Assembly (NCBI RefSeq): GCF_900183575.1
Contig: NZ_FXUZ01000004.1
Location: forward strand, 177,138 to 241,137
Direction: 5' to 3'
Source: Staphylococcus cornubiensis
GTDB taxonomy: Bacteria; Bacillota; Bacilli; Staphylococcales; Staphylococcaceae
Length of the DNA: 64,000 nt
Shown here in pieces: positions 26,985-35,995 of the stretch. A program made the position numbers and the translations under genes. Each line of letters opens with the position of its first letter. Position 1 is the stretch's first letter. The notes below the pieces were generated by a model. The model ran no database searches, was not told where the DNA came from, and saw only the letters and a program-made list of their open reading frames with translations.

Positions 26985-27112
26985 TCTTAATAGATATATT
27001 TTCATCAAATTGCGTTCATTGACGGCCCTTTAAATTTTTATAATTGCCATCATGGGCGTGCGTTCTTATGGGATGATTTGCTCAGAAGTCTCGCCCATTT
27101 TAGCAATTGAAA
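26985..27112. repeat. Short dispersed repeat copy R3
   Basis: A left flank (about 26985-27043; contains ATATATTTTCATCAAATTGC) recurs at 38637-38690. The core, from ATTGCCATCAT to TTTAGCAAT, is a shortened version of the hairpin element, with GGGCG pairing with CGCCC. The rest of 26950-27283 holds no gene. Confidence 0.6.
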
Positions 27113-27283
27113 AGACCATGAACCAATGAGAACAAACTGATGAAATGAAGAAAGCGAAAAGTATCAAAAATTTTTAGCCATATACAATTTAAATTGATTT
27201 TAGCATTCGATTGAATCGTTTTCATTTATCGTAAGAAGGGCTGAAAAATTAATAATGTTCTCTTTAAATTTTGCTTATCATGT

Positions 27284-28693
27284 TTACGCTTCTTGGACAT
27301 AGGTATTCAGACGTTGTAATGTTCCATCGATATCTGCAGTCGTCGTTTCTGGGTGAATGGTACAAAAGCGAATGACACGGCGATGATTTAACTCTGTAGT
27401 ATACGCTGCTGCATAGCCTGATTGTGCGATACGTGAAGCAGCATATTGCATCACTTTATCATTTTCTTCCGGGGTCTTATCTGGATGCTCGTAGCGGATG
27501 TTGATAATAGAAAGTTGTGGGACTGTGACAATTTTCCAATTAGCCATCTGTTGGACTTGTTGTTCGACATAACACGCCATTTTTTGTCCGTATTCGATAC
27601 GCCGTTTAATTTCATCTTCACCAAGTACTTGTAATGTCACCCATAATTTCAATCCTCGAGGTGGGCGTGTTAATTCCATACCTAATTTCTCTGGATCAAT
27701 ATTTTCATTTGTTGAAGTAATATCATCCAAATACTCAGCTTCGACTCCATAAGTAGACAGCAGATGGTTTTTATTTTTGACGATAACCATGGCACAGCTA
27801 TATGTTTGGAATAACAACTTGTGCGCATCCCATGTGACACTGTCCACCTTGTCGATATCTTTTAACAATTGTTTACCTTCTTCAGTGAAAATGTGTGATA
27901 AGCCAAAAGCGCCATCCGCATGGACCCACATCCGATGTTGACGTGCAATACGTGTAATATTGCTTAAATCATCAATGGCACCTGTGTTGGTCGTTCCCGT
28001 CGTTGCGACAATCATAATAGGACGGTAGCCATTCGCGATGTCTAATTCAATTTGATGTTCTAAAGCATTCACGTCCATGGTGTATAAGTCGTCAGTTGGA
28101 ATATAGCGAAGTTGTGTTTGTGCAAAACCAGCAATGTGGAATGCTTTTGCGACAGAAAAGTGTGCTTGAGCTGTTAAATAGACCGTCGCCTCAGCCATTC
28201 GAGAGAGCGGAATCATCGCATCTCTACCAGCAGTAATCGCAGTCAATGTTGCCATCGAACCACCTGATACGAAGACGCCGCCAGATAATGTGGGATCGAA
28301 TCCTATTTTTTCACTTAAATAATGAATTAAGCGATGTTCAATTGTAATAGGAAGTGGCGCGTTTGCAAAATTGGATGCGTGAATATTGTGCGCACTCGTT
28401 AAAAGATCAGTGAGCCAAGATAATTGAGATGCTGGGCCGGGAATAAATGAAAATGCACGTGGATGGTTCGAGCGATAGTTGTAATTTAGCACCTCGTTAT
28501 GTAGTAAATCCATCACTTCCTCAATCCCTTTTCCTTCTTTTGGGATTATCATATGTTGATATTTTGCAATCATACTCTCTGTCGGTTTGCGTACGACAGG
28601 TAAATCTTTCATCTCTCTATTTAATAAATATTCCACTTCATTATAAATAAAATGACGCCATTCAGAGTGCGTATTTTTAATATCTCTATACAT
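27284..28693 (-). CDS. sadA: Aromatic L-amino acid decarboxylase, SadA type
   Basis: This 469-residue PLP-dependent group II decarboxylase has conserved parts SGGSMATLTA (near 142), HADGAFG (near 255), and the PLP lysine in TWDAHKLL (near 287). Its length and sequence fit SadA of S. pseudintermedius, which makes tryptamine, phenethylamine and tyramine from Trp, Phe and Tyr. These trace amines act on host cells. The ATG at 28693 follows AAGGAGGC. It is monocistronic; no amine exporter or amino acid permease adjoins it. Confidence 0.88.
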   Translation of the reverse strand: MYRDIKNTHSEWRHFIYNEVEYLLNREMKDLPVVRKPTESMIAKYQHMIIPKEGKGIEEVMDLLHNEVLNYNYRSNHPRAFSFIPGPASQLSWLTDLLTSAHNIHASNFANAPLPITIEHRLIHYLSEKIGFDPTLSGGVFVSGGSMATLTAITAGRDAMIPLSRMAEATVYLTAQAHFSVAKAFHIAGFAQTQLRYIPTDDLYTMDVNALEHQIELDIANGYRPIMIVATTGTTNTGAIDDLSNITRIARQHRMWVHADGAFGLSHIFTEEGKQLLKDIDKVDSVTWDAHKLLFQTYSCAMVIVKNKNHLLSTYGVEAEYLDDITSTNENIDPEKLGMELTRPPRGLKLWVTLQVLGEDEIKRRIEYGQKMACYVEQQVQQMANWKIVTVPQLSIINIRYEHPDKTPEENDKVMQYAASRIAQSGYAAAYTTELNHRRVIRFCTIHPETTTADIDGTLQRLNTYVQEA

Positions 28694-28881
28694 ATGACTG
28701 CCTCCTTAATATGCTTGTTTTTCAATATTATTATTGTAGCGAAACAAAAAGACATCATTCTCAAGAAAAGATGGACTAAATCTTAAAAAGTTAGAGAGTA
28801 ACAACGACAAAAGTAATGACCTTATTTTATGAAGTGAGGTTGACAATCCACATTAGAAAATAAAGTGAACGGTCAGAAATG

Positions 28882-28925
28882 AAAAAGCCATCACCTTTAA
28901 GTAGCGATTAAGGTGATGGCATTAT
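28882..28925. terminator. Terminator, likely of the small secreted protein gene
   Basis: GCCATCACCTT (28887-28897) pairs perfectly with AAGGTGATGGC (28910-28920), with A/T tracts outside. Confidence 0.85.
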
Positions 28926-28966
28926 ATTATTAAGCGTTAGAGAGCGTTTAAATGTTAAGTGTCAAA

Positions 28967-29263
28967 TTATTGATTGAATTCTGATACGTTAAGACCGTCT
29001 TGTTTTGCTTTTTGAACGATTTCGCTCACTGAGTTTAAACCTTGTTTAGCGAAATAATCTTGAAGTTGTGCTTTTGTTTGTTGGTCTGTATTTGGATTGA
29101 TAAGTACTTTTACATAATCTAATTCATGTTCAAGGAACCTTGAATCATCGTGTAAAATGATACCGTTTTGTGATGTTACTTGTGCATTCGCCTCGTGACT
29201 TGTTGCGAAAACACCTGTCGATAATGCTGCTACTGCTAAACCTGCAACTAATGTTTTTTTCAT
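28967..29263 (-). CDS. Small secreted protein, unknown function
   Basis: This 98-residue protein has a clear signal peptide (residues 1-27, ending SHEANA before QVTSQ) and a mature part of about 70 residues, mostly predicted helical and without cysteine. A TTG (29272) three codons upstream is in frame, but the ATG at 29263 has AAAGGAG at 9 bp. Secreted staphylococcal proteins of this size include immune evasion factors, but I recognise no family. It is monocistronic with a strong terminator. Confidence 0.75.
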   Translation of the reverse strand: MKKTLVAGLAVAALSTGVFATSHEANAQVTSQNGIILHDDSRFLEHELDYVKVLINPNTDQQTKAQLQDYFAKQGLNSVSEIVQKAKQDGLNVSEFNQ

Positions 29264-29435
29264 ACTATACAACTCCTTTGTTTTGATGAGACTAATATAA
29301 CATGAAAATTTGATGAATATTGCATTATTAAGTGTATTTAATAATAGTTAATATTTGTTTAATGTTTGAGCATATCAGTTGAATTATTTTATAAATAGAT
29401 ATATGGCACTAGCTTTTTAATTCTATTGTTTACTG

Positions 29436-29722
29436 GATTGCTACCGGGGACTCGCGTTCCTAGGCGCTCGCTTCAACTAACCAACGCTTTTATCATAAGA
29501 CATTTGTTGAAGCGTTGGTGGATTTTCGGGAGCAGTACAGAAATCTCATGTGCAACAAAGATTTCGTCGTACTGCCCCCGCAAGGCTGACTAGACTTCTC
29601 AAAAGCACAAGCATTGAGGAGTCAGACAGCTACTGCGTTGAACGGCGGCCACTATCAAAGTTAAATGACAGGATTTTATTTGTGATATTTTCCTTCAGGA
29701 GTCTCGTCCCCGGTTGGCAATC
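29436..29722. repeat. Dispersed hairpin repeat, copy R4 (full element with terminal inverted repeats)
   Basis: The ends GATTGCTACCGGGGACT (29436) and GTCCCCGGTTGGCAATC (to 29722) are inverted repeats. Inside are the hairpins CCAACGCTT/AAGCGTTGG (29481-29518) and AGTACAGAAATCT/AGATTTCGTCGTACT (29534-29574), plus a third near TGAGGAGTCAGACAGC. There is no transposase. The second hairpin recurs at 38740-38780 and 51722-51762. Confidence 0.8.
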
Positions 29723-30019
29723 TAGAGTGAGACATAAAATAAAAACGTTAACATCATCATAATAAAAATCAATAGAATGTCTTTAATGTAACTTTTTATT
29801 GGGGTTGATGAAGGGGCTGTATGTTAAATCGTAAGTGAAAAAAGTGATGATATGTAAGGAGTGCGACATTTGTTTCCCCAGTCTCTACATTTTATGAACT
29901 TATATCGATTATTGATGATAAAACAGCCAAAAACGAGGATGAATTGGACGTAAAAATTGGATGCTATGGATTGTCTTCAATTTAGAAGCTTGCCCTCAGT
30001 TTCGCTTTATTGGGTCTAA
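29723..30019. other. Intergenic sequence between two repeat copies
   Basis: About 300 bases without a supported gene or clear dyad, between repeat copies R4 and R5. Confidence 0.4.
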
Positions 30020-30240
30020 GATTGCCCAGAAGGCTGAGACTCCTGAGGGATCAGCTGGGCCGGAAAATCCAATTCGGCTTCCATCTCATGTATGTTTAAA
30101 TCAAGCCGAATTTAGTTGAAGGGCCAGCCCCTCGGAAGGGAAGCCATGAGGGCAATCAAAAACCACAAACTATAAAGGAGGGCAAGTTTAGCAAAAATAT
30201 TGCATCCATAGCATCAAAAATTTTTATGTCCCATCCTTAA
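30020..30240. repeat. Dispersed hairpin repeat, copy R5 (reverse orientation) with right flank
   Basis: The core runs from GATTGCCC (30020-30027) to GGGCAATC (30150-30157). The inner stem is AATTCGGCTT (30071-30080) with AAGCCGAATT (30103-30112). The orientation is opposite to R1, R4 and R7. The flank 30158-30237 is nearly the same as 380-470. Confidence 0.8.
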
Positions 30241-30282
30241 AAATGGAAAGGTTATAAAATTCATATAGCAGAATGCGATGTT

Positions 30283-30717
30283 TTAATCGATAGGGATGTC
30301 AGAATTTGTAGAACGACCTGGTGTACGTTTACCTAGTGTCACGTTTAACATGCCGTTTTGATAAGAAGCTTTAATATTGCTTTCATCTACGTTATTAAAA
30401 TTAAATTGACGTTGCATGTTACTGAAGTGACGCTCTTGTCGAATGACACGTCCTGCTTCATCTTCTTTACGATCTTCTACAGTGTTTTGTGCAGCAATAG
30501 TCAATACGTTATTTTCAAATTTTAATTGAATGTTTTCTTTATTCATACCTGGCAATTCAGCTTCTACCACGTAAGCATCGTCCAGTTCTTTGATATCTGT
30601 TCTAATATGAGATGTTGTAAATGCTTCGTCTAACATATGACGTCCGAAATCTTTGAAGAAATCACTAGGTTCCATATTGAAAAATGAATGATTAAAAGGT
30701 CTCATATCAAAAGCCAT
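30283..30717 (-). CDS. Small heat shock protein, Hsp20/alpha-crystallin family
   Basis: This 144-residue ATP-independent chaperone has a short N-terminal arm and an alpha-crystallin domain of about residues 38-135 (DAYVVEAELPGMNKENI; GMLNVTLGKR with the A-x-x-x-n-GvL type motif as NGMLNVTL). The ATG at 30717 follows GGAGAG; the longer frame lacks a site. A standard promoter overlapped by CtsR heptads lies about 110-145 bp upstream, so heat and protein-damage control is expected. Confidence 0.9.
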   Translation of the reverse strand: MAFDMRPFNHSFFNMEPSDFFKDFGRHMLDEAFTTSHIRTDIKELDDAYVVEAELPGMNKENIQLKFENNVLTIAAQNTVEDRKEDEAGRVIRQERHFSNMQRQFNFNNVDESNIKASYQNGMLNVTLGKRTPGRSTNSDIPID

Positions 30718-30825
30718 AATGCATCTCTCCTTCACTCACGTTAGTGTTTGAATACGGCTAACGCAACAATGATTTTTACAATCACTTTGACCTTATTACA
30801 TTAAAGTGATTTGCTTTATGGTTAA

Positions 30826-30861
30826 AGTATACATCAATGGTCAAAGATAGTCAAGGTCAAA
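30826..30861 (-). promoter_or_regulatory. SigA promoter of hsp20 with CtsR heptad operator
   Basis: On the minus strand TTGACT (30854-30849) and TATACT (30831-30826) are 17 bp apart. Over the -35 and spacer lie three tandem heptads, GGTCAAA-GAT-AGTCAAG-GTCAAAG (30839-30862 on the plus strand), matching the CtsR consensus RGTCAAANANRGTCAAA with one change. Confidence 0.8.
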
Positions 30862-31062
30862 GTATGTTGTTAACTTTTGTCACAATTGAGTCATATAAAA
30901 AGTAAAATGAAAACATAGTATACAATCATAATGGGTAAATGTATCAATAGGATTTCGAAAAAAGAATAGAGAAATATACTTTTATATTAATCGTATTGAA
31001 TTACATGTGTAGTGTGAAATGATATGATTAAGGTGTCTTATACTATGAATGGAGGGGTCATT

Positions 31063-31593
31063 ATGGATGTAAGATATCCTATTGGAGGATTAGAAGTACC
31101 AGAAACCGTGACGCGTGCGCACATTGACTCTTGGCTAGAAGAAATTGCGCAATATGTACAAGATTTGAGGAAAACTGTAGCGAATTTGAACCAAGAAGAT
31201 TTGCAGGCGACTTACCGTGAGGGTAGTTTTACAGTACAACAACTTGTCCACCATATTGCGGATTCACAGATGAATATGTTTCAACGTCTCAAATTGGCTT
31301 TAACTGATACGCATCCTAAAGTGCCAAATTTTGTTCAAGATGAATGGGTGAAATTGGCAGATTCAGCTTTACCGATAGAAGTATCAATTCAAATGCTTGA
31401 TGCAATTAATCAACGCGTCATTGCAATAGGTCAACATTTAACGGAAGCAGAATTGACAAGAGACTTTGTGTTAGAAGACAGTGGTGCAACGACGGTAGGG
31501 GAAACAGTTGCAAAGTTATCATGGCATGAACGGCATCACCTTGCACATATCCAAATTGCTTTAGGACAACTCGAAGTGAATGACTCTATTTGA
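31063..31593 (+). CDS. DinB/YfiT-type putative metal-dependent hydrolase (bacillithiol transferase-like)
   Basis: This 176-residue four-helix protein of the DinB superfamily closely resembles B. subtilis YfiT. The three-histidine metal site is visible as HHIADSQMNMF (near residue 64) and HERHHLAH (near 157). YfiT/BstA-type proteins are bacillithiol-S-transferases or hydrolases. The ATG at 31063 follows GGAGGGG; an upstream frame to 31024 lacks a site. It is monocistronic. Confidence 0.82.
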   Translation: MDVRYPIGGLEVPETVTRAHIDSWLEEIAQYVQDLRKTVANLNQEDLQATYREGSFTVQQLVHHIADSQMNMFQRLKLALTDTHPKVPNFVQDEWVKLADSALPIEVSIQMLDAINQRVIAIGQHLTEAELTRDFVLEDSGATTVGETVAKLSWHERHHLAHIQIALGQLEVNDSI

Positions 31594-31807
31594 CTTTTTA
31601 ACTGATGATAGACGTATTTAGTTGAAAATGGAATAAGGTGTATAAAAAGCACATTTTTAAACCAATCACTTGGACATCAATTTTCTATATTTCTTTCGAT
31701 GTTGATATAACAAGGTTTAAGAGGTGTATTAAGTTGATGAGTCATAAAAATTTTTCGTTTTTTACGATAATCACTTTGTAATTAATATAAAGTAATGGTA
31801 TACTAAA

Positions 31808-31822
31808 TTAAAATAATTCTAA
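31808..31822. promoter_or_regulatory. PerR-type box before katA
   Basis: TTAAAATAATTCTAA matches the PerR consensus TTATAATNATTATAA at 12 of 14 defined positions. It lies 18-32 bp before the catalase start, as expected for peroxide-controlled katA. Confidence 0.65.
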
Positions 31823-31839
31823 TCTAGAGGTGTGAAAAT

Positions 31840-33330
31840 ATGAACAGAGATGAATCAAAATTAACGGGCTTATTTGGCCATCCTGTCAGTGACCGCGAAA
31901 ATTCGATAACTGCGGGTCCACGTGGTCCATTATTGATGCAAGACTGGTACTTTTTAGAACAAATGGCACACTTTGATCGCGAAGTTATTCCTGAACGTCG
32001 TATGCACGCAAAAGGTTCAGGTGCGTTTGGTACTTTCACAGTAACGAATGACATTACAAAATATACAAACGCGAAAATCTTTTCAGAAGTAGGTAAAAAA
32101 ACTGAAATGTTCGCACGTTTCTCTACAGTAGCTGGTGAACGTGGTGCAGCAGATGCAGAACGTGACATCCGTGGTTTCGCGTTAAAATTCTACACTGAAG
32201 ATGGGAACTGGGATCTTGTAGGTAACAACACACCGGTATTCTTCTTCCGTGATCCAAAATTATTCGCAAGTTTAAACCACGCCGTTAAACGTGATCCACG
32301 CACAAATATGAGAAGTGCACAAAACAACTGGGATTTCTGGACGTCATTACCAGAAGCGTTACACCAAGTCACTATCTTAATGACAGACCGTGGTATTCCA
32401 AAAGGTTATAGACATATGCACGGCTTCGGTTCACATACTTATGGCATGATTAATGCTAACAATGAACGTGTTTGGGTGAAATTCCACTTCAGAACACAAC
32501 AAGGTATCGAAAACTTACAACCTGATGAAGCGGCAGCAATTATCGCAAATGACCGTGAATCTTCACAACGCGACTTGTACAATGCCATTGAAGAAGGCGA
32601 CTTCCCGAAATGGAAAATGTACATTCAAGTGATGACTGAAGAACAAGCGAAAAACCATAAAGATAACCCATTTGACTTAACTAAAGTATGGTACAAAGGG
32701 GACTATCCTTTAATTGAAGTAGGGGAATTCGAATTAAACCGTAACCCTGAAAACTACTTCATGGATGTTGAGCAAGCAGCATTCGCGCCTACAAACATTA
32801 TTCCTGGTTTAGATTTCTCACCAGACAAAATGTTACAAGGTCGTTTGTTCGCTTACGGTGATGCACAACGCTACCGTTTAGGTGTTAACCACTGGCAAAT
32901 TCCAGTTAACCAACCAAAAGGTGTTGGCGTTGAAAATATTTGCCCATTCAGCCGTGACGGTGCAATGCGTTTCTTAGATGGTAACCAAGGTGGTCAAACA
33001 CACTACTATCCAAATAGTTACGGTGCACACCAAAGTCAACCAGAATATAAACGTCCACCATTAGAATTAGAAGGTGGCGCGTATGAGTATGATTTCAGAG
33101 AAGACGATGACAACTACTTCGAACAACCAGGTAAATTGTTCCGTCTACAATCACCTGAACAACAAGAGCGTATGTTTGTAACTACAGCAAATGAAATGCA
33201 AGGTACAACTGATGAAGTGAAACGCCGTCATATCAAAAACTGTTACCAAGCAGACGTGAACTACGGTACAGGTGTTGCGAAAGCATTAGGTATGGAAGAT
33301 CAATTAGAAAGCATTATTGCTGAAATCTAA
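31840..33330 (+). CDS. katA: Catalase KatA
   Basis: This 496-residue monofunctional small-subunit haem catalase breaks down hydrogen peroxide. The active-site motif [14 protein letters not shown] carries the essential His, the Asn lies further on in GNNTPVFFF, and the proximal haem Tyr is in [12 protein letters not shown]. The length is normal for clade 3 catalases. The ATG follows AGAGGTG. A PerR-type box precedes it. Base choice at third positions is less AT-biased (many TTC, AAC, CAC) than neighbours, as in highly expressed genes. Confidence 0.95.
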   Translation: MNRDESKLTGLFGHPVSDRENSITAGPRGPLLMQDWYFLEQMAHFDREVIPERRMHAKGSGAFGTFTVTNDITKYTNAKIFSEVGKKTEMFARFSTVAGERGAADAERDIRGFALKFYTEDGNWDLVGNNTPVFFFRDPKLFASLNHAVKRDPRTNMRSAQNNWDFWTSLPEALHQVTILMTDRGIPKGYRHMHGFGSHTYGMINANNERVWVKFHFRTQQGIENLQPDEAAAIIANDRESSQRDLYNAIEEGDFPKWKMYIQVMTEEQAKNHKDNPFDLTKVWYKGDYPLIEVGEFELNRNPENYFMDVEQAAFAPTNIIPGLDFSPDKMLQGRLFAYGDAQRYRLGVNHWQIPVNQPKGVGVENICPFSRDGAMRFLDGNQGGQTHYYPNSYGAHQSQPEYKRPPLELEGGAYEYDFREDDDNYFEQPGKLFRLQSPEQQERMFVTTANEMQGTTDEVKRRHIKNCYQADVNYGTGVAKALGMEDQLESIIAEI

Positions 33331-33409
33331 TGACTTCAAATAAATTTATAATTAAATAATAAAAGCTGTTATTACCCTTACAGCTTCCCGTTTAACACAC
33401 GGTATCATT

Positions 33410-33462
33410 AAAGGCGATTGATTTGATAGCGCGCTTATTGCATCTTGAAGACAATCGCCTTT
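33410..33462 (+). terminator. Large stem-loop downstream of katA
   Basis: AAAGGCGATTG (33410-33420) pairs perfectly with CAATCGCCTTT (33452-33462) around a 31-base loop. There is no long T-run after it. A weaker stem, AGCTGT/ACAGCT, lies at 33364-33386. It may be a terminator or a processed 3' structure. Confidence 0.5.
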
Positions 33463-33549
33463 GATGCGCCGTATAGGGTCAATATCATAGTGTCAAATAC
33501 CATATTGATCGTATACATGACCTTAAATTTGGAATCGAGGGGTTTTGAA

Positions 33550-33873
33550 ATGATATTAGATAGAATCAATCCAGACGATTTATTTCCAACAGAACACATT
33601 GAAACGTCTGTATTAGGTGTTATGCCTTATCAAATGAAAGACGTGACAAAACGTTTTGATGCAGCTTATGTTGCGACAAATGAACGTCTGATTTTAAACG
33701 TGGATATGGACGGTCAATTTTATTACCGTAACATCCAATTTAACGAAATTAAAGAAATTAAAACAACAGACAATGCGTTAGAAATTACATTTGACTATGG
33801 CGTGTTTACATTAGAAGAGAGTGACGCTGACAAAGTTAAAGCGATGTCAGAGTACCTACACTCTAAAATCTAA
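33550..33873 (+). CDS. Small PH-like domain protein, unknown function
   Basis: This 107-residue soluble protein has a beta-rich body and a final helix, the pattern of bacterial PH-like (YokE-type) domains; this assignment is tentative. It has no signal or membrane segment. The in-frame extension to 33445 lacks a ribosome-binding site, whereas ATG 33550 follows GAGGGG. It lies between katA and dps but has its own spacing, so a role in the same stress response is only a guess. Confidence 0.65.
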   Translation: MILDRINPDDLFPTEHIETSVLGVMPYQMKDVTKRFDAAYVATNERLILNVDMDGQFYYRNIQFNEIKEIKTTDNALEITFDYGVFTLEESDADKVKAMSEYLHSKI

Positions 33874-33993
33874 ATGTGGAGAACACGTGAACATTTAACT
33901 ATTTGTGTTTAGTACATCATATATCGGTTAAAATATGAATGTATGATTAAATAAAAAATGAAAATAATAGAAGCAAGAAAGGTGAGATTATAA

Positions 33994-34440
33994 ATGGCTC
34001 AAGGCAGAGAACAAGTCGTTGAAGATTTAAACTTACAATTATCAAACTTTACAGTATTATGGACTAAAATCCATAACTATCATTGGTACGTGAAAGGCCA
34101 CAACTTCTTCGCATTACATGAAAAATTTGAAGAACTTTATAACAAAGTGGCAGTATATGTAGATGAAATTGCTGAACGTGCGCTTGCTTTAGAAGGTAAG
34201 CCAGTTGGTACAATGAAAGAAGTTTTAGAAGTTTCTAGCATTGAAGAAGCTGAGAAAAATATTACAGCTGAACAAATGGTCGCACAATTAGCTGCAGACT
34301 TCGAAACAGTGGTTAAAGAATTAAAACAAGCGCAAGGTAACGCAGAAGAAGCGGGCGATGATCGTTCAGCAGATATGTTTATCGAAATCGCGACAGAATT
34401 AGAACATAACATTTGGATGTTGAAAGCTTATATTGGCTAA
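33994..34440 (+). CDS. dps: Dps/MrgA-type ferritin-like DNA-binding protein
   Basis: This 148-residue four-helix protein forms dodecamers that oxidise and store iron and shield DNA from peroxide. The ferroxidase residues are in NYHWYVKGHNFFALHEKFEELY and YVDEIAERALALEG. The ATG follows AAAGGTGAG. In staphylococci it is part of the PerR regulon, but I could not point to a good PerR box in the 120 bp upstream. A terminator follows. Confidence 0.93.
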   Translation: MAQGREQVVEDLNLQLSNFTVLWTKIHNYHWYVKGHNFFALHEKFEELYNKVAVYVDEIAERALALEGKPVGTMKEVLEVSSIEEAEKNITAEQMVAQLAADFETVVKELKQAQGNAEEAGDDRSADMFIEIATELEHNIWMLKAYIG

Positions 34441-34455
34441 TTGACAACATGTGAG

Positions 34456-34512
34456 GCTCGGGTCGTCTTGGGATAGTATTGCTATACCCTCGATGATTCG
34501 GGTCTTTTTTTT
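34456..34512 (+). terminator. Terminator of dps
   Basis: An interrupted stem (including GGGATAG with CTATACC) leads into CGGGTCTTTTTTTT. Confidence 0.65.
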
Positions 34513-34714
34513 ATTTTACTCTAAGAAATGCAGATTTAAGTATAAGAAAGGCGCATTTTATCATGTTTTCTAGTTTGAACACACATTTTATAATAAATGC
34601 AATAAAAGTATAAATAAATATAATTGAGGACGAAATTTAAAACGAACTATAAAATGATATTGTGAGAAAGCGAGATGGATGGTGGCTATCTTTGTATAAA
34701 GAGAGGTGATGCGT

Positions 34715-34759
34715 ATGAACGTATTATCAAAATCTTTAGAAAGGAGAGGCCTTGAATAA
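34715..34759 (+). CDS. Leader peptide coupled to the holin-like toxin
   Basis: This 14-codon frame (MNVLSKSLERRGLE) starts at an ATG behind GAGAGGTG. Its TAA stop shares its last base with the ATG of the toxin (TAATG). The toxin's own AAAGGAGAGG site lies inside it, so translation of the leader could open or hide the toxin start. Whether the peptide is made is unproven. Confidence 0.45.
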   Translation: MNVLSKSLERRGLE

Positions 34760-34872
34760 TGAGTGTGATAGACGTACTCATGCTGATGTGTGCTTTCGGT
34801 AACCTTATCGTAGCTTTAATCAGTTTAGTCGTGTTTATTGCTATCATTGTTCAAAAAAATAACCATCTCTAA
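34759..34872 (+). CDS. Putative holin-like type I toxin (TxpA-like Hol_Tox family)
   Basis: This 37-residue peptide has a short polar start (MSVIDVLMLM), then FGNLIVALISLVVF as one membrane helix, and a basic tail. This matches the putative holin-like toxin family, in which a small membrane peptide is silenced by an antisense RNA. A strong site (AAAGGAGAGG) precedes it and a perfect terminator follows. A TATAAT on the opposite strand (34915-34910) could start an antisense RNA through the 3' end. Function is inferred from the family. Confidence 0.7.
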   Translation: MSVIDVLMLMCAFGNLIVALISLVVFIAIIVQKNNHL

Positions 34873-34900
34873 CTTTGACGGAGTGAGATGGTTATTTTTT
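34861..34900. terminator. Terminator at the holin-like toxin 3' end
   Basis: AACCATCTC (34861-34869) pairs perfectly with GAGATGGTT (34885-34893), followed by ATTTTTT. It includes the last toxin codons. Confidence 0.8.
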
Positions 34901-35015
34901 GTCTAGCTTATTATATACTGGTACCTTGAGTTGAAAGTAACTGGTTCTTTACTTTGAATCCATGAAGTTTATAATTTTTAGAAAATATAGAAATTTGACA
35001 AAGGGGTAGATTTTT

Positions 35016-35966
35016 ATGTTTCAACCAAAAGATTCATCGATGTCACCACGGTTTGTAGGGCCGCGTACATTTATGCGCTTGCCTTACGTGGATGTGTTAG
35101 AAGGGGTAGATTTTTTAATCATGGGGGTGCCTTTCGATACAGCAGCATCTAATCGGACGGGGCAACGTTATGGACCGCAACATATTCGAGACTTTTCGGT
35201 ATTGCTCAGACCCTATAACCCAGATCAAGACATCAATATTTTTGATTACTGTTCGGGGATTGATTATGGTGATGTCGATGTGATACCAGGTAATGTACTC
35301 AAAACTTATGATCAAATGACAGACAAGCTTAAGCCAGTACTTGCACGAGGAATTGTTCCGATTATGATAGGTGGCGATCATTCTATTTCATTGGGACATT
35401 TACGTGCTTTTTATGAAGCGTATGGACCGATTTCGCTTGTACATTTTGATTCGCATAGTGACACATGGGATGCCTATTATGGGGAAAAGTACATGCACGG
35501 TACACCTTTTCGTCGTGCAGTAGAAGAAGGATTGGTGGATGCTAAACATTCGATTCAAATTGGGATGCGTGGCCCACTATACGGACCAGAAGATATTCAA
35601 GATGCACGTGATTTAGGCTACAACGTGATTCCAATGCGACAAGTACGTCAGCTTGGTATGGAAGCAGTCGTTGAGCGAATTCGTGAAACTGTAGGAGATA
35701 GGCCAGTATTTGTATCGTTTGATATTGATTTTATAGATCCAGCTTATGCACCGGGCACGGGGACGCCAGAAGTTGGAGGTCCCACAAGTTTTGAAGCGTT
35801 AGAATATGTCCGACGTTTAGACGGTCTGAATATTAAAGGGTTTGATTTGGTAGAAGTATTACCTACATACGATTCGGGTGAAATCACTGCGGTGGTCGCT
35901 TCATCTGTAATATATGAAATGATTACGCTCATTGCAATGATGAAACGACGTGCAGAAGAAGTATAA
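35016..35966 (+). CDS. Ureohydrolase, agmatinase/guanidino-acid hydrolase family
   Basis: This 316-residue manganese enzyme of the arginase/agmatinase superfamily hydrolyses a guanidino compound to urea and an amine. The metal motifs are GGDHSI (near 120), DSHSD (near 147) and SFDIDFIDP (near 232). The long N-terminus (RFVGPRTFMRLP) is typical of agmatinase-like enzymes that include guanidinobutyrase and guanidinopropionase. A sodium symporter gene follows by 20-30 bp, then an aminotransferase, with GABA genes nearby. Guanidinobutyrate or a relative is therefore as likely as agmatine. Confidence 0.85.
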   Translation: MFQPKDSSMSPRFVGPRTFMRLPYVDVLEGVDFLIMGVPFDTAASNRTGQRYGPQHIRDFSVLLRPYNPDQDINIFDYCSGIDYGDVDVIPGNVLKTYDQMTDKLKPVLARGIVPIMIGGDHSISLGHLRAFYEAYGPISLVHFDSHSDTWDAYYGEKYMHGTPFRRAVEEGLVDAKHSIQIGMRGPLYGPEDIQDARDLGYNVIPMRQVRQLGMEAVVERIRETVGDRPVFVSFDIDFIDPAYAPGTGTPEVGGPTSFEALEYVRRLDGLNIKGFDLVEVLPTYDSGEITAVVASSVIYEMITLIAMMKRRAEEV

Positions 35967-35995
35967 ACAACAAAACACAAAGCGAGTTGATTAAA

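Noticed and set aside
29436..29722. Insertion sequence
   Set aside because: Terminal inverted repeats are present but there is no room for a transposase and no clear target-site duplication; treated as a hairpin or MITE-like repeat.
29550..29762. 70-codon open frame in the repeat region
   Set aside because: It lies within hairpin repeat R4, lacks a ribosome-binding site, and its sequence follows the repeat modules.
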